A stretch of 64,000 nt of DNA from Herbiconiux daphne (GCF_024979295.1 NZ_JANLCJ010000001.1:806001-870000); one strand, 5' to 3'; positions 26,156-35,534 are shown, counted from the stretch's first letter. Translations and numbers: made by a program. The notes: a model not told the origin generated them from the sequence alone.

Positions 26156-26371
26156 ATGGGATTCATCGACGATGCTAAAGACGCCGCGGCAGCCACCGGC
26201 AAGAAGATCGGCGAAGCCGTCGACGACGCCAAGGAGCGCGTGAGCGACAAGGCCGATGAGGTCAAGGCCGACGCCGAGGTGAAGCGCGCCGAGAGCGACG
26301 TGAAGCGCGCCGAGGCTGAGCGCGACGCCACCCAGGCCAAGAACGACTACAAAGAGAAACTCCGCGACTGA
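26156..26371 (+). CDS. Small charged amphipathic helical protein (CsbD/LEA-like)
   Basis: Seventy-one residues starting MGFIDDAKDAAAATGKKIGE, almost wholly Ala, Lys, Glu and Asp in heptad-like spacing (DDAKERVSDKADEVKADAEV, KRAESDVKRAEAERDA), so a long amphipathic helix is expected. Such proteins resemble CsbD or late-embryogenesis-abundant stress proteins, but I cannot place it in a family with confidence. AAGGAGG is ideally spaced (7 nt) from the ATG, unlike the many leaderless neighbours, which suggests high translation. Confidence 0.7.
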   Translation: MGFIDDAKDAAAATGKKIGEAVDDAKERVSDKADEVKADAEVKRAESDVKRAEAERDATQAKNDYKEKLRD

Positions 26372-26447
26372 CGACCCGTCGTCGCCGACCAGCGCATTTG
26401 CCGACCGGCGGATGCCGCGATCAGGGCGGTCGCGTAGGGTCGAGAGC

Positions 26448-27428
26448 ATGCTCGAACGCACCCTCGGCCGCACCGGCCGCCCTGTATCCATCGTCGGCCT
26501 CGGAACCTGGCAGCTCGGCGCCGACTGGGGTGACGTCGACGAGACGGCCGCGCTCGACGTGCTCAGCGCATCCGTCGACGCCGGCGTCACGTTCTTCGAC
26601 ACCGCCGACGTCTATGGCGACGGCCGCAGCGAACAGCTGATCGGCCGCTTCCTGCGCGAACACCCGGGCTCGGGCGTCACGGTGGCCACGAAGATGGGCC
26701 GGCGCGGCCCTCAGGAGCCGGGGGAGTTCACCCTCGACAACTTCCGCGCCTGGACCGACCGCTCCCGGCGCAACCTCGGGGTCGAGGTGCTCGACCTGGT
26801 GCAGTTGCACTGCCCGCCCACGCCCGTGTTCTCGAGCGACGCCGTCTACGACGCGCTCGACACGCTCGTCGACGACGGGGCGATCGCGAACTACGGCGTC
26901 AGTGTCGAGACCGCCGATGAGGCCCTCGCCGCCATAGCTCGGCCGGGCACGGCGAGCGTGCAGATCATCCTCAACGCGTTCCGCCTGAAGCCGCTTGACG
27001 CCGTGCTGCCGGCCGCCCGCGACGCCGGGGTCGGCATCATCGCCCGCGTGCCGCTCGCGTCAGGGCTACTCAGCGGCAAATACACCGTCGACACTGAATT
27101 CGCGGCCGACGACCATCGCTCCTACAACCGCGACGGCAGCGCGTTCGACGTGGGCGAGACGTTCTAGGGAGTCGACTTCGAGCAGGGTGTGGCGGCTGCG
27201 CGCGAGTTCGCGGCCCTCGTGCCCGAGGGCGTCACTCCGGCCGCGGCGGCGATCGCCTGGGTCGCGGCGCAGCCCGGGGTCAGCTCCGTCATCCCTGGCG
27301 CGCGTAATCGCGCCCAGGCCGAGGGCAACGCGGCCGCCGGCTCGGTCGAGCTGCCGCCGACGTTCGACGCGGGTGCGCACGAGATCTACGACCGGTACTT
27401 TCGCGCGGCCGTGCACGGGCGCTGGTAG
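26448..27428 (+). pseudogene. Aldo/keto reductase interrupted by an in-frame amber codon
   Basis: The frame from ATG 26448 to TAG 27426-27428 encodes a complete NADPH-dependent aldo/keto reductase (LGRTGRPVSIVGLGTWQLGA; catalytic-Tyr region DVYGDGRSEQLIG; ATKMGRRG; IIARVPLASGLLSGKY; C-terminal IAWVAAQPGVSSVIPGARN) except for TAG at codon 240 (27165-27167), between GETF and GVDFEQG. The frame is intact on both sides, so one base change (TCG to TAG) explains it. The first part lacks the C-terminal cofactor-binding segment and would probably be inactive. Alternatives are readthrough or a sequencing error. A leaderless -10 TAGGGT (26435-26440) precedes the start by 7 nt. Confidence 0.75.
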
Positions 27429-27494
27429 CGACCGAGCGCACGAACGGGGGAGCAGCCGGCGCCCGGCGCCCGGCCCCTGGCGGTCGACCGCTCG

Positions 27495-28325
27495 CTAGTT
27501 GCGGTCGTCGGGGTCGACGCCGGTGCGCTCGCCCGATTCGAGTGACGCGATCACCGCGAGGTCATCGGCGTCGAGCTCGAAGTCGAACACGTCGATGTTC
27601 TGCTCGATGCGCTCGGGCGTGACCGATTTCGGAATCACCGCGTTGCCGCGCTGCACGTGCCAGCGCAGCACGACCTGAGCCGGGCTCGTGCCGTGCTTCG
27701 CGGCGAGGGCGGCGAGCGGCCCGCTGTCGAGCACGTGCCCGCGGGCGAGCGGCGACCAGTCCTGCGTGAGGATGCCGTGCGAGCGATCGAACACGGTGAG
27801 CTCGGTCTGCGGCAGCCACGGATGCAGCTCCACCTGGTTCACCGCCGGCAAGACGTCGGTCTCGCCGAGCAGCCGCTCGAGATGCTTCGCGTGGAAGTTC
27901 GCCACGCCGATCGAGCGCGCCCGGCCCTCGTCGCGCAGCCGCTCGAGAGCGCGCCAGGTGTCGACGTACTTGTCGTTGCGCGGCGCCGGCCAGTGGATCA
28001 TGTAGAGATCGACGTAGTCGAACCCCAGCCGGTCGAGGCTCTCGTCGAACGACCGCAGGGTCGATTCGTAGCCGTTGTCGGTGAACCACACCTTCGTGGT
28101 GACGAACACCTCGTCTCGCGCGAGACCGCTGGCGCGGACGCCGTCGCCCACGCCACGCTCGTTGAGATACATCGCCGCCGTGTCGACCAGTCGGTAGCCG
28201 TGCTGCAACGCGAACGACACGGCGTGCGTGGCTTCGGCATCCGTGGTCTTGTAGACGCCGAGTCCGAGTTGCGGCATGGTGTGGCCGTCGTTGAGCGTGA
28301 TGGTGGGGGAAAGGGCATCGAGCAC
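27495..28325 (-). CDS. Aldo/keto reductase (2,5-diketo-D-gluconate reductase type)
   Basis: A 276-residue AKR5-like oxidoreductase that reduces aldehydes or ketones with NADPH. The signatures are TMPQLGLGVYKT, the catalytic-Tyr region LVDTAAMYLNERGVGDGVRA, DYVDLYMIHWP, SIGVANFHAKHLERLL, VELHPWLPQ and VIPKSVTPERIEQN. Physiological substrate unknown. The GTG at 28325 has a CATAAT -10-like box (28332-28337, minus) 6 nt upstream. It faces the broken aldo/keto reductase tail-to-tail. Confidence 0.88.
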   Translation of the reverse strand: MLDALSPTITLNDGHTMPQLGLGVYKTTDAEATHAVSFALQHGYRLVDTAAMYLNERGVGDGVRASGLARDEVFVTTKVWFTDNGYESTLRSFDESLDRLGFDYVDLYMIHWPAPRNDKYVDTWRALERLRDEGRARSIGVANFHAKHLERLLGETDVLPAVNQVELHPWLPQTELTVFDRSHGILTQDWSPLARGHVLDSGPLAALAAKHGTSPAQVVLRWHVQRGNAVIPKSVTPERIEQNIDVFDFELDADDLAVIASLESGERTGVDPDDRN

Positions 28326-28349
28326 CCGCCCATTATGCCGCGGGGGGCG

Positions 28350-29558
28350 TCAGCTCGTGATGGCCTGCACCGGCTCGGTGTCGGGCAGCGGGCTGGCGTC
28401 GCGACCGCGGAGGTCGGGGTGGAACCGTTTGCCGAGCAGCGGCACGAGGAATCCGAGCAGTGCGAGCGCGGCCGCCACCACGAAGGCGCCGATGGGGCCC
28501 ACGCCGTCGATGAGGAACCCCGCGAGGGCGGAGCCGACCGCGGCGCCGATGAGCTGGCCGGTGCCGACCCAGCCGTAGGCCTCGGCCGTGTCGCTGAAGC
28601 GCACGCTCGACGACACGATGGCGAACATCACCGCGAGGGCGGGAGCGATGCCGATTCCGGCGACGAAGAGGGTGATGGCGAGCCACCACACGTTGAGCCA
28701 CGCGGCGGCGATCGCGGTTCCGACGAACACGATCGCCATGCGGCGGGCCAGCGCCCACGGGCCGATCGGCTTGTGGCCGAGCGAGAGACCGCCCACGAGC
28801 GAACCGACGGCGAACACGGCGAGCACGAGTCCGGCCTCGAAGCCGCCCTCGCCGAACGTCGCGACGACGCCGGCCTCGATGGCCGCGCAGGTGGCGACGA
28901 GCAAGAACCCGACGATCGTGGCGAGCAGCACGGCGGGCTTCTTGAGCACGGCGCCGAGCTTGCGCTTCGAGCGCGGGATGCGCACGCGGCCGAGCTCGGG
29001 GCTCGTGAGGAACCAGATGCCGCCGCCCACCAGGAACGCCACGGCGAGCAGGATGCCCTGCACCGTGCCGATCTGGATCGACACGAACGTGGTGATGACC
29101 GGCCCCAGCACCCAGATGATCTCTTGCGCCGAGGCGTCGAGCGAGAACAGCGGGGTGAGCTGCTTCGAGTTCACCATCTTGGGGTAGATGGTTCGCACGG
29201 CCGGCTGGATGGGCGGCATCGTGAGCCCGGCGACGAAGGCGACCCCCATCGCGGCAGGGATGGTGAGCGGCAGCAGGGCGATGGCCGAGATGGCGAGCGC
29301 GCAGATGATCATGGTGAGCAGGATGACGCGGCGCATGCCCCACACGCCCATCAGCCGGCTCGTCAGGGGCCCGGCGATGGCCTGCCCGATGCTGAGCGCC
29401 GCGAGCACGAGGCCGGCGACGCCGTAGGAGTCGTAGGTGTGCTCGATGTGCAGCAGGAACGCGAGCGACAGCATCCCGAACGGAAAACGGGCGGTCAGCT
29501 GAGCAGCGATGATGCGGGCGACCCCGCGGGTCTTCAGAAGGCTCGTGTAGCTGCTCAC
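28350..29558 (-). CDS. MFS transporter
   Basis: A 402-residue major facilitator superfamily permease with about twelve hydrophobic segments in two halves separated by a basic loop near residue 200 (IPRSKRKLGAVLKKP). Glycine-rich motifs such as GPLTSRLMGVWGMRR (a variant of the loop 2-3 motif) and GLSLGHKPIG support the family. Substrate unknown; the class is similar to drug or sugar exporters. The GTG start is preceded at 6 nt by TACCAT (29565-29570, minus). Confidence 0.82.
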   Translation of the reverse strand: MSSYTSLLKTRGVARIIAAQLTARFPFGMLSLAFLLHIEHTYDSYGVAGLVLAALSIGQAIAGPLTSRLMGVWGMRRVILLTMIICALAISAIALLPLTIPAAMGVAFVAGLTMPPIQPAVRTIYPKMVNSKQLTPLFSLDASAQEIIWVLGPVITTFVSIQIGTVQGILLAVAFLVGGGIWFLTSPELGRVRIPRSKRKLGAVLKKPAVLLATIVGFLLVATCAAIEAGVVATFGEGGFEAGLVLAVFAVGSLVGGLSLGHKPIGPWALARRMAIVFVGTAIAAAWLNVWWLAITLFVAGIGIAPALAVMFAIVSSSVRFSDTAEAYGWVGTGQLIGAAVGSALAGFLIDGVGPIGAFVVAAALALLGFLVPLLGKRFHPDLRGRDASPLPDTEPVQAITS

Positions 29559-29606
29559 TCAAAGATGGTAGCGGGTCTGCCCACCTGCCCTGCTCCCGCC
29601 CCCGAT

Positions 29607-29669
29607 CGCCGAGTTGCGCCAAAGTGCCCATCCCCGCGTGCGGGAAGGGCACTTTGGCGCAACTCGGCG
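29607..29669. repeat. Palindromic element, GAGTTGCGCC family, intergenic copy
   Basis: A perfect 23-bp inverted repeat (29607-29629 and 29647-29669) with core GAGTTGCGCCAAAGTGCC and a 17-nt loop that itself contains CCCGC/GCGGG. It lies 13 bp beyond the hrpA stop codon and could end hrpA transcription, although no T-tract follows. The same core occurs inside hrpA. Confidence 0.85.
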
Positions 29670-29681
29670 AAGGGGGAGGGG

Positions 29682-32600
29682 TTAGGTGAGGAGCTTGGTT
29701 ACTCGTTGCAGGGAGGCGGGCTCGGCGGTGCCCAGGGGCTGCGCGAAGAGGCCGACGCGCAACTCCTCGATGAGCCAGCGGGCGCGCACGATGTTCTCGG
29801 GCGAGTGCGGGGCGAGCGGGATGTCGCCACCGGCCTCGCGCAGGCGGGCGGTCGCGGTCTGCACCTCGGTCATCCAGGCGCGGTCGCGGCCCGGGTTCTC
29901 GGGGAGTTTCTCGAGCCGGTAGGTGATTCCGGCCAGGTAGCGGGGCAGATTGCCGAGCCGCGCGAGACCGGTCTGCGACACGAAGCCCGCCCGCACCAGG
30001 GCGGCGAGCTGCTCGCGGGCGTCGGTGATGGCCGGCAGCAGGGTCATGCTGGTCACTGTCTTGATCGCCCGCTCGGCGTCGCGCGCGGCGGTGAGAATGC
30101 GCAGCACCGTGCCGATCGTCTGATCGAGCAGCGGCAGCACCGCCTTCGAGAGCCGGTCGCGCACGGCCTCGAACTCGGCCGGCGCCCAGACCAGGCCGTC
30201 GGGGTGCAGCGCCCGCAACGCTTCGTCTGCGGCTGCGAGCATCGCGTCGTCGAACAGCGCGTTGACGTTCTGGTAGGGGCTCGTCGCGAGCAGCAGCTTC
30301 TCGTTCTGGGTGAGATGCTCGCGCACATAGGATGCCGGGCTCGGCACCGCGAGCAGCAGCAGTCGGCGCACCCCGGCCGGCGTCTCGCGCGCCTGTTCGG
30401 CCGCGGTGGCCATCAGCCGCACGGCCACCGACGTCTTCTCGTCGACGAGCGCCGGGTAGGCCCGGATCACCCCGCCGTGCTGCGCGGTGTCGACGAAACG
30501 CGGCAGCTCGCCGAAGCTCCAGCTGGTGAGACCGGCGCGTTCGACGAAGCCTCCGGATGCCGCGCCGCGGGCGCCCGCGATCCGGGCCGCCGGTGATGCT
30601 CCAGCGAGGTCTCCGCTCAAGGCGCCGTCGGCGCCCGCGGTGCCGCGACCCCCGGTCGCCGGGCTCGTGCCGCCGGGCCCGCCGCGCCCACCGCGCCCGT
30701 CGTCGCCGCCACCACTCGCGCTCGTGCCGGCATCCGTTCCGCTCGTCCGGCCGCGCTCGCGCTCGGAGCCCCCGCCCTCGACCGCCCGGGCCGAGGCGCG
30801 CGTGATGCTCGCCCGGGCCGCGTCGGCGAGCTCGGCCTGCAGCGCGGCGAGCTCCTTGCCGGCGCCGACCGTGCGCCCGCGCTCGTCGACCACCCGGAAC
30901 GTGACCCGCAGGTGCTCGGGCAGACGCTCCCGGTCGAAGTCGGCGGCCGTGACCGGCACGTGGGCTGCGCGGGTCATGGCACCGGCGAGCCGGGCCAGGA
31001 AGCCGCCGGCCCCGCCGGCCCCGTCGGCCCCGTCGGGCCCCAGCTCGTCGAGCAGCCGCGCGGCCCAGTCGGTGGCCGGCACGAAGTTGACCCGCAGCCG
31101 CTTCGGCAGCGAGCGGATCAGCGCGGTCACGAGCTCACGCCGCAACCCCGGCACCTGCGACTCGAAGGCCACCTCGTCGAGGCGCGGCAGCAGCGCGAGC
31201 GGCACGGTCGCCGTGACCCCGTCGTCGGCCGCGCCCGGCTCGAAACGGTAGCTCAGCGCGAGACGCTGGTCGCCCTGCTGCCACTGGGCGGGGAACTCGT
31301 TCTCGTCGACATCCGGAGCCCCCTCGGGCAGCAGGGTGTCGAGGGTCATCGTGAGTAGCTCGGGGTCGTCGTGCCGGGCCTTCTTCCACCAGCCCTCGAA
31401 GCTGCGCTGCGACACGACGTCGCGCGGGATGCGGGCCTGGTAGAACTCGAACACGGCCTCGTCGTCGAGCAGGATGTCGCGCCGCCGGCTGCGCTCCTCG
31501 AGCTGCTCGAGGTCGCGGCGGAAGGCCCGGTTGGCCCGGTCGAAGGCTTGCTGCGACTCCCATTCGCCCTCGACGAGGGCGTGCCGGATGAACAGCTCGC
31601 GGGCGTAATCAGGGTCGACGCGGGCGAACTGCACCCGGCGCTTCGCGACGATCGGCACCCCGAACAGCGTCACGCGCTCGTAGACCACGGCCGCGCCCTG
31701 CTTCTTCTCCCAGTGCGGCTCGGAGTAGCTGCGCTTCAGCAGATCTCCGGCGAGCGGCTCGGCCCAGGCCGGGTCGATCGCGGCGTTCATGCGCGCGAAC
31801 AGTCGGCTGGTCTCGACCAGCTCGGCGCTCATCACGGCGGCGGGCTGCTTCTTGGCGAGGGTCGATCCGGGAAAGATGAGGAACCGGGTCTGGCGGGCGC
31901 CGAGGTAGTCCTTCTTCACCAGGTCGCGCAGGCCGATCTGCGAGAGCAGACCCGAGAGGATCGACTTGTGGATGCCGTCGGGGTTCACGCTCGGGTCGCC
32001 GATGGTGAGCCCGAGCGGCTTGGCGAGCTGCCGCAGCTGGCGGTAGACGTCTTGCCACTCGCGGATGCGCAGGTAGTTGAGGAACTCGGCCTTGCACAGG
32101 CGCCGGAACGCGCTCGACGACAGCTCGCGCTGCTTCTCTTCGAGGTAGTTCCAGAGATTCAGCAGTGTGAGGAAGTCGCTCGTCTGGTCGGCGAAGCGCC
32201 CGTGCAACTCGTCGGCGCGGCCGCGTTTCTCGAGCGGGCGCTCCCGGGGGTCTTGAATGGTGAGCCCCGCGACGATGGCCAGCACCTCTCGGCTGGTCCC
32301 CGTGCGCTTCGACTCCACCACCATGCGCGCGAACCGCGGCTCGATCGGCAGCCGAGCCAGATCGCGGCCGACCGAGGTCAGCGCCGGATGCCCGTCACGG
32401 CCCGTGCCCTTGACGGCGTTGAGCTCGGTGAGCAGGTCGAGGCCGTCTTTGATGCCGCGGGAGTCCGGCGGCTGCAAGAAGGGGAACGAGGCGATGTCGC
32501 CCAGCCCGAGCGAGATCATCTGCAGGATGACGGCGGCGAGGTTCGTGCGCAGGATCTCGGGGTCGGTGAACTCGGGCCGGCGATCGAAGTCGTCTTCGGA

Positions 32601-33818
32601 GTAGAGGCGGATGGCGATGCCATCGCTCGTGCGCCCCGACCGGCCCGATCGCTGGTTGGCGCTCGCCTGCGAGATCGGCTCGATCGGCAGTCGCTGCACC
32701 TTCGAGCGCACCGAGTAGCGGCTGATGCGCGCCGTTCCGCCGTCGATCACGTATTTGATGCCCGGCACGGTGAGGCTCGTCTCGGCGACGTTCGTGGCGA
32801 GCACCACGCGGCGACGGATGCCGGCACTCGTGCTCTTCGTGAACACCTTGTGCTGGTCGGCCGCGCTGAGCCGCCCGTAGAGAGGCAGCAGCTCGGTCGA
32901 GGCGGCCGCGCCCGTCGACGCGAGCCGGCCCCGAAGCACCTCCTCGGCGTCGCGGATCTCGTTCTCGCCCGACAGGAACACGAGCACGTCGCCCGGCTTC
33001 TCGCGCGCCAGCTCGTCGAGCGCGTCGCCGATCGCCTCGAACAGGTCTTTGGCCTCCCGCTCCCCGCCCCTTCCGTCGAGTTGCGCCAAAGTGCCACTCC
33101 GGGGGCCCCCGGAGCGGCCTTTTGGCGCAACTCGACGAGAAACAGCAGGGGTGGTGGGGGCGTCGACGTCGGTGTCGGTGTCGTCGTCGTCGTCCGCGGC
33201 ATCCGGAGCCAGCGGGCGGTAGCGGATCTCGACCGGGAAGGTGCGGCCCGAGACCTCGACGATCGGGGCCGGCGAGCCGTCGGCGGCCGCGAAGTGCCGC
33301 GCGAAGCTCTCGGGGTCGATGGTGGCGCTCGTGATGATGAGCTTGAGATCGGGCCGGCGCGGCAGCAGCTGCTTGAGGTAGCCGAGCAAGAAGTCGATGT
33401 TGAGGCTGCGCTCGTGCGCCTCGTCGATGATGATCGTGTCGTAGCGCGAGAGCAGCCGGTCGTGGTTCATCTCGTTGAGCAGGATGCCGTCGGTCATCAG
33501 CTTGATGCGCGTCTCTTTGCTCGCGCGGTCGGTGAAACGCACCTGGTAGCCGACGAGGCCGCCGACCTCCTGCCCCAGTTCTTCGGCGATGCGCTCGGCG
33601 ATGGTGCGGGCCGCGAGGCGTCGCGGCTGGGTGTGACCGATGCTCTCGCGGCCGAGCTCGAGGCAGATCTTCGGCAGCTGCGTGGTCTTGCCCGACCCGG
33701 TGGCACCGGCCACGATCACCACCTGGTGATCGCGGATGGCGCGCGCGATGTCGTCTTTGCGCTGGCTGACGGGCAGCTCGGGCGGAAAGACGATGCGAAG
33801 TGGGGAGTCGGCGGGCAT
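29682..33818 (-). CDS. hrpA: ATP-dependent RNA helicase HrpA
   Basis: A 1378-residue DEAH-box helicase. Motif I GATGSGKTTQLP is near residue 37, DEAH (IIIDEAHERSLNIDFLLGYL) near 132, SAT (LIITSATIDPESFARHF) near 163, motif VI RSGRSGRTSDGIAIRLY near 395, followed by the winged-helix, HA2, OB-fold and long C-terminal DUF3418 regions of HrpA. These enzymes unwind structured RNA, for example on stalled ribosomes. Residues about 228-248 come from a palindromic repeat inserted in frame (33074-33137) in a variable linker. A Gly/Thr/Ala-rich stretch near residues 1010-1075 is also low complexity. Upstream TACGAT and GAAAGG support the ATG. Confidence 0.93.
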   Translation of the reverse strand: MPADSPLRIVFPPELPVSQRKDDIARAIRDHQVVIVAGATGSGKTTQLPKICLELGRESIGHTQPRRLAARTIAERIAEELGQEVGGLVGYQVRFTDRASKETRIKLMTDGILLNEMNHDRLLSRYDTIIIDEAHERSLNIDFLLGYLKQLLPRRPDLKLIITSATIDPESFARHFAAADGSPAPIVEVSGRTFPVEIRYRPLAPDAADDDDDTDTDVDAPTTPAVSRRVAPKGRSGGPRSGTLAQLDGRGGEREAKDLFEAIGDALDELAREKPGDVLVFLSGENEIRDAEEVLRGRLASTGAAASTELLPLYGRLSAADQHKVFTKSTSAGIRRRVVLATNVAETSLTVPGIKYVIDGGTARISRYSVRSKVQRLPIEPISQASANQRSGRSGRTSDGIAIRLYSEDDFDRRPEFTDPEILRTNLAAVILQMISLGLGDIASFPFLQPPDSRGIKDGLDLLTELNAVKGTGRDGHPALTSVGRDLARLPIEPRFARMVVESKRTGTSREVLAIVAGLTIQDPRERPLEKRGRADELHGRFADQTSDFLTLLNLWNYLEEKQRELSSSAFRRLCKAEFLNYLRIREWQDVYRQLRQLAKPLGLTIGDPSVNPDGIHKSILSGLLSQIGLRDLVKKDYLGARQTRFLIFPGSTLAKKQPAAVMSAELVETSRLFARMNAAIDPAWAEPLAGDLLKRSYSEPHWEKKQGAAVVYERVTLFGVPIVAKRRVQFARVDPDYARELFIRHALVEGEWESQQAFDRANRAFRRDLEQLEERSRRRDILLDDEAVFEFYQARIPRDVVSQRSFEGWWKKARHDDPELLTMTLDTLLPEGAPDVDENEFPAQWQQGDQRLALSYRFEPGAADDGVTATVPLALLPRLDEVAFESQVPGLRRELVTALIRSLPKRLRVNFVPATDWAARLLDELGPDGADGAGGAGGFLARLAGAMTRAAHVPVTAADFDRERLPEHLRVTFRVVDERGRTVGAGKELAALQAELADAARASITRASARAVEGGGSERERGRTSGTDAGTSASGGGDDGRGGRGGPGGTSPATGGRGTAGADGALSGDLAGASPAARIAGARGAASGGFVERAGLTSWSFGELPRFVDTAQHGGVIRAYPALVDEKTSVAVRLMATAAEQARETPAGVRRLLLLAVPSPASYVREHLTQNEKLLLATSPYQNVNALFDDAMLAAADEALRALHPDGLVWAPAEFEAVRDRLSKAVLPLLDQTIGTVLRILTAARDAERAIKTVTSMTLLPAITDAREQLAALVRAGFVSQTGLARLGNLPRYLAGITYRLEKLPENPGRDRAWMTEVQTATARLREAGGDIPLAPHSPENIVRARWLIEELRVGLFAQPLGTAEPASLQRVTKLLT
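33074..33137. repeat. Palindromic element, GAGTTGCGCC family, inside hrpA
   Basis: Arms CGTCGAGTTGCGCCAAA (33074-33090) and its exact reverse complement (33121-33137) surround an inner 18-bp perfect palindrome, CTCCGGGGG/CCCCCGGAG (33097-33114). The sequence is read in frame in hrpA as about 21 residues (RRVAPKGRSGGPRSGTLAQL) within an acidic, variable linker. Confidence 0.85.
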
Positions 33819-33907
33819 GAGCCTTTCATCGTACGACGAGATGCCGGGCCGGCACGCCCGTGTGCGCTGCAGGCGGACGGTCGGCGATCAGCCCACGGGC
33901 GACCCCG

Positions 33908-34711
33908 TCAGTCGGTGGCGGCGCAGGCGCGCACGAACTCGGCGAGTTCGGCGGCCATCGACTCCGGCTCCCAGGTGTGGTGCGCGCCCGGCATCTCGCG
34001 CACCGTGGTGGTGCTGACGGCGAGCGCCACGCGCTCCGCCGCCTCGAACATGCCCGGGAAGGTCTGCTCCGCATACATCGCGAGCACCGGAACCCGGATG
34101 CCGCCGAGCCCGCCGTTCTCGAGCGCCGCCGTGGCCCACACCAATGCCTGCGCGTCGGCGCGCAGCGCCGGAGCCCCGGCGATGATGCTCTCCCAGGCGC
34201 CCGAGTTCTTCGCCCCCTCGAGCCACTCCGGTGGCATGTCGCGCATGTACTGCTCCTGGGCGGCAGCGAGGTCGCCGGAGTCGAGGCGGCGCTCGAACTC
34301 GTCGCGCCACTCGCGGGTGGCCGCCGCGGCGGCGGCGAGCGGACCCTCCCACAGGGCCAGTCCCATCACGGGCAGGCCGGCATCCGCTGCTCTCAGGGCG
34401 ATGGCGCAACCCGAGGAGTGTCCGCAGAGCACCGCGAGGCTGCCCGCGACGTCGATGACCGCGCGGAGGGCCTCGAGCTCGCGGTCGAGGTCGAGCGGTC
34501 CGTCGGCGACGTCGCGGCTCTCGCCCCGGCCCAGGCGGTCGAACGTGAGGGTGGTGAGTCCGCGTGACGCGGCGAGCTCGGCCGTGCGGGTCAGCACGGG
34601 GTCGCCGGCGCGGTCGGCCCCGGCGCCGGTCACGAACACCAGTGCGGGGCCGTCGCCGCGCACGTCGTAGGCGACGCGATCGCCGCGCGAGCTGGTGGTG
34701 TAGTCGGTCAT
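33908..34711 (-). CDS. Alpha/beta hydrolase
   Basis: A 267-residue alpha/beta-hydrolase-fold protein. The oxyanion region is LVFVTGAGADRAGDP, the nucleophile elbow GHSSGCAIAL (Ser near residue 97), and a C-terminal HHTWEPE supplies the catalytic His. Likely an esterase or haloperoxidase-like enzyme; substrate unknown. GAAGGAG before the ATG at 34711 sets the start. The gene is divergent from a membrane protein/regulator pair, and the gap (34712-34865) has a cluster of TTTGC repeats that may control both directions. Confidence 0.78.
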   Translation of the reverse strand: MTDYTTSSRGDRVAYDVRGDGPALVFVTGAGADRAGDPVLTRTAELAASRGLTTLTFDRLGRGESRDVADGPLDLDRELEALRAVIDVAGSLAVLCGHSSGCAIALRAADAGLPVMGLALWEGPLAAAAAATREWRDEFERRLDSGDLAAAQEQYMRDMPPEWLEGAKNSGAWESIIAGAPALRADAQALVWATAALENGGLGGIRVPVLAMYAEQTFPGMFEAAERVALAVSTTTVREMPGAHHTWEPESMAAELAEFVRACAATD

Positions 34712-34785
34712 GCTCGACTCCTTCGTCGATCGGTGTTCGGCTGCCGCCCATTCTCGCGCACTCGCGCGGCCCATGCCATTGACGC

Positions 34786-34836
34786 GCAAACAACTTTGCG
34801 ATACAAAGTGAGTAGCAAAGAAGTTTGCACCGCAAA
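34786..34836. promoter_or_regulatory. Cluster of TTTGC/GCAAA inverted repeats, probable operator
   Basis: This AT-richer stretch holds CAAACAACTTTGC (34787-34799) and GCAAAGAAGTTTG (34815-34827), an inverted repeat matching at 11 of 13 positions, plus the nested palindromes GCAAA-gaag-TTTGC and TTTGC-acc-GCAAA. It lies 30-80 bp before the membrane protein ATG. The downstream winged-helix protein is the natural candidate to bind it. Confidence 0.5.
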
Positions 34837-34865
34837 CCAGACACCTTCCAGAGACGAGGCGCACC

Positions 34866-35534
34866 ATGACCGATCGACCGGAGCCCGACGACACGGCGCT
34901 CGACCCCGCCGCGATGATGGCCCTGCTGACGAAGCAACAGCAGAGCGTGCACTACCAGCAGGCGGCGTTCGTGTGGCTCATCGAGCTCGCCTGGGGCATC
35001 GCCTGGGGTGTCGGGTTCCTCATCCTGTGGCTGATCGACGGCGCGAAGCCGGCGTTCTCCATCCCCCTGCCCACCGCCGCCGTGACGTTCGCGCTGCTGG
35101 TGGCCGCCGCCATCGTGGTGTCGATCGTGCTCGGGGTGCGCAGCAGCAAGGGCGTGCGGCCGAGCGCTGCGAGCGCGTTCCAGGGCACGGTCTACGGGGC
35201 TACCTGGTCGGTGAGCATGGTCGGGGTGTGGCTGTTCGCCTCCGGCCTGCAGTTCAACGGCATGTCGGGCGACCTGGTGGCGATCTTCTATCCGGTCGCC
35301 TACGTGATGATGACCGGCATCCTGTTCCTCTTCTCGGCGGCGCTCTACCGCGCGAAGCTCATGATCTATCTCGGGTCGTGGATCGTGCTGATCGCCGTCG
35401 TCTCGCCGTTCTTCGGCTATCCGAACCACTACCTCTTCCTCGCCATCGCGGGCGGCGGAGCACTGCTCGTGATGTCGATCGTGGTCGCCCGTTACACCGC
35501 CGGGCTCCGTCGTAAGGCGGCCGGTCATGTCTGA
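34866..35534 (+). CDS. Six-helix membrane protein of unknown function
   Basis: A 222-residue integral membrane protein with about six hydrophobic segments (for instance LAWGIAWGVGFLILWLI, ALLVAAAIVVSIVLGV, SMVGVWLFASGL, YVMMTGILFLFSAALY). I do not recognise a characterised family. It overlaps the following regulator gene by 8 bp, a pairing common for small MarR/ArsR-like regulators with a membrane partner. Expression is probably set by the repeat cluster at 34786-34836. Confidence 0.72.
   Translation: MTDRPEPDDTALDPAAMMALLTKQQQSVHYQQAAFVWLIELAWGIAWGVGFLILWLIDGAKPAFSIPLPTAAVTFALLVAAAIVVSIVLGVRSSKGVRPSAASAFQGTVYGATWSVSMVGVWLFASGLQFNGMSGDLVAIFYPVAYVMMTGILFLFSAALYRAKLMIYLGSWIVLIAVVSPFFGYPNHYLFLAIAGGGALLVMSIVVARYTAGLRRKAAGHV

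Noticed and set aside
29607..29669. Simple intrinsic terminator of hrpA
   Set aside because: It has no T-tract, and the same palindrome occurs inside the hrpA coding region, so it is treated first as a repeat, with termination as a possible side effect.
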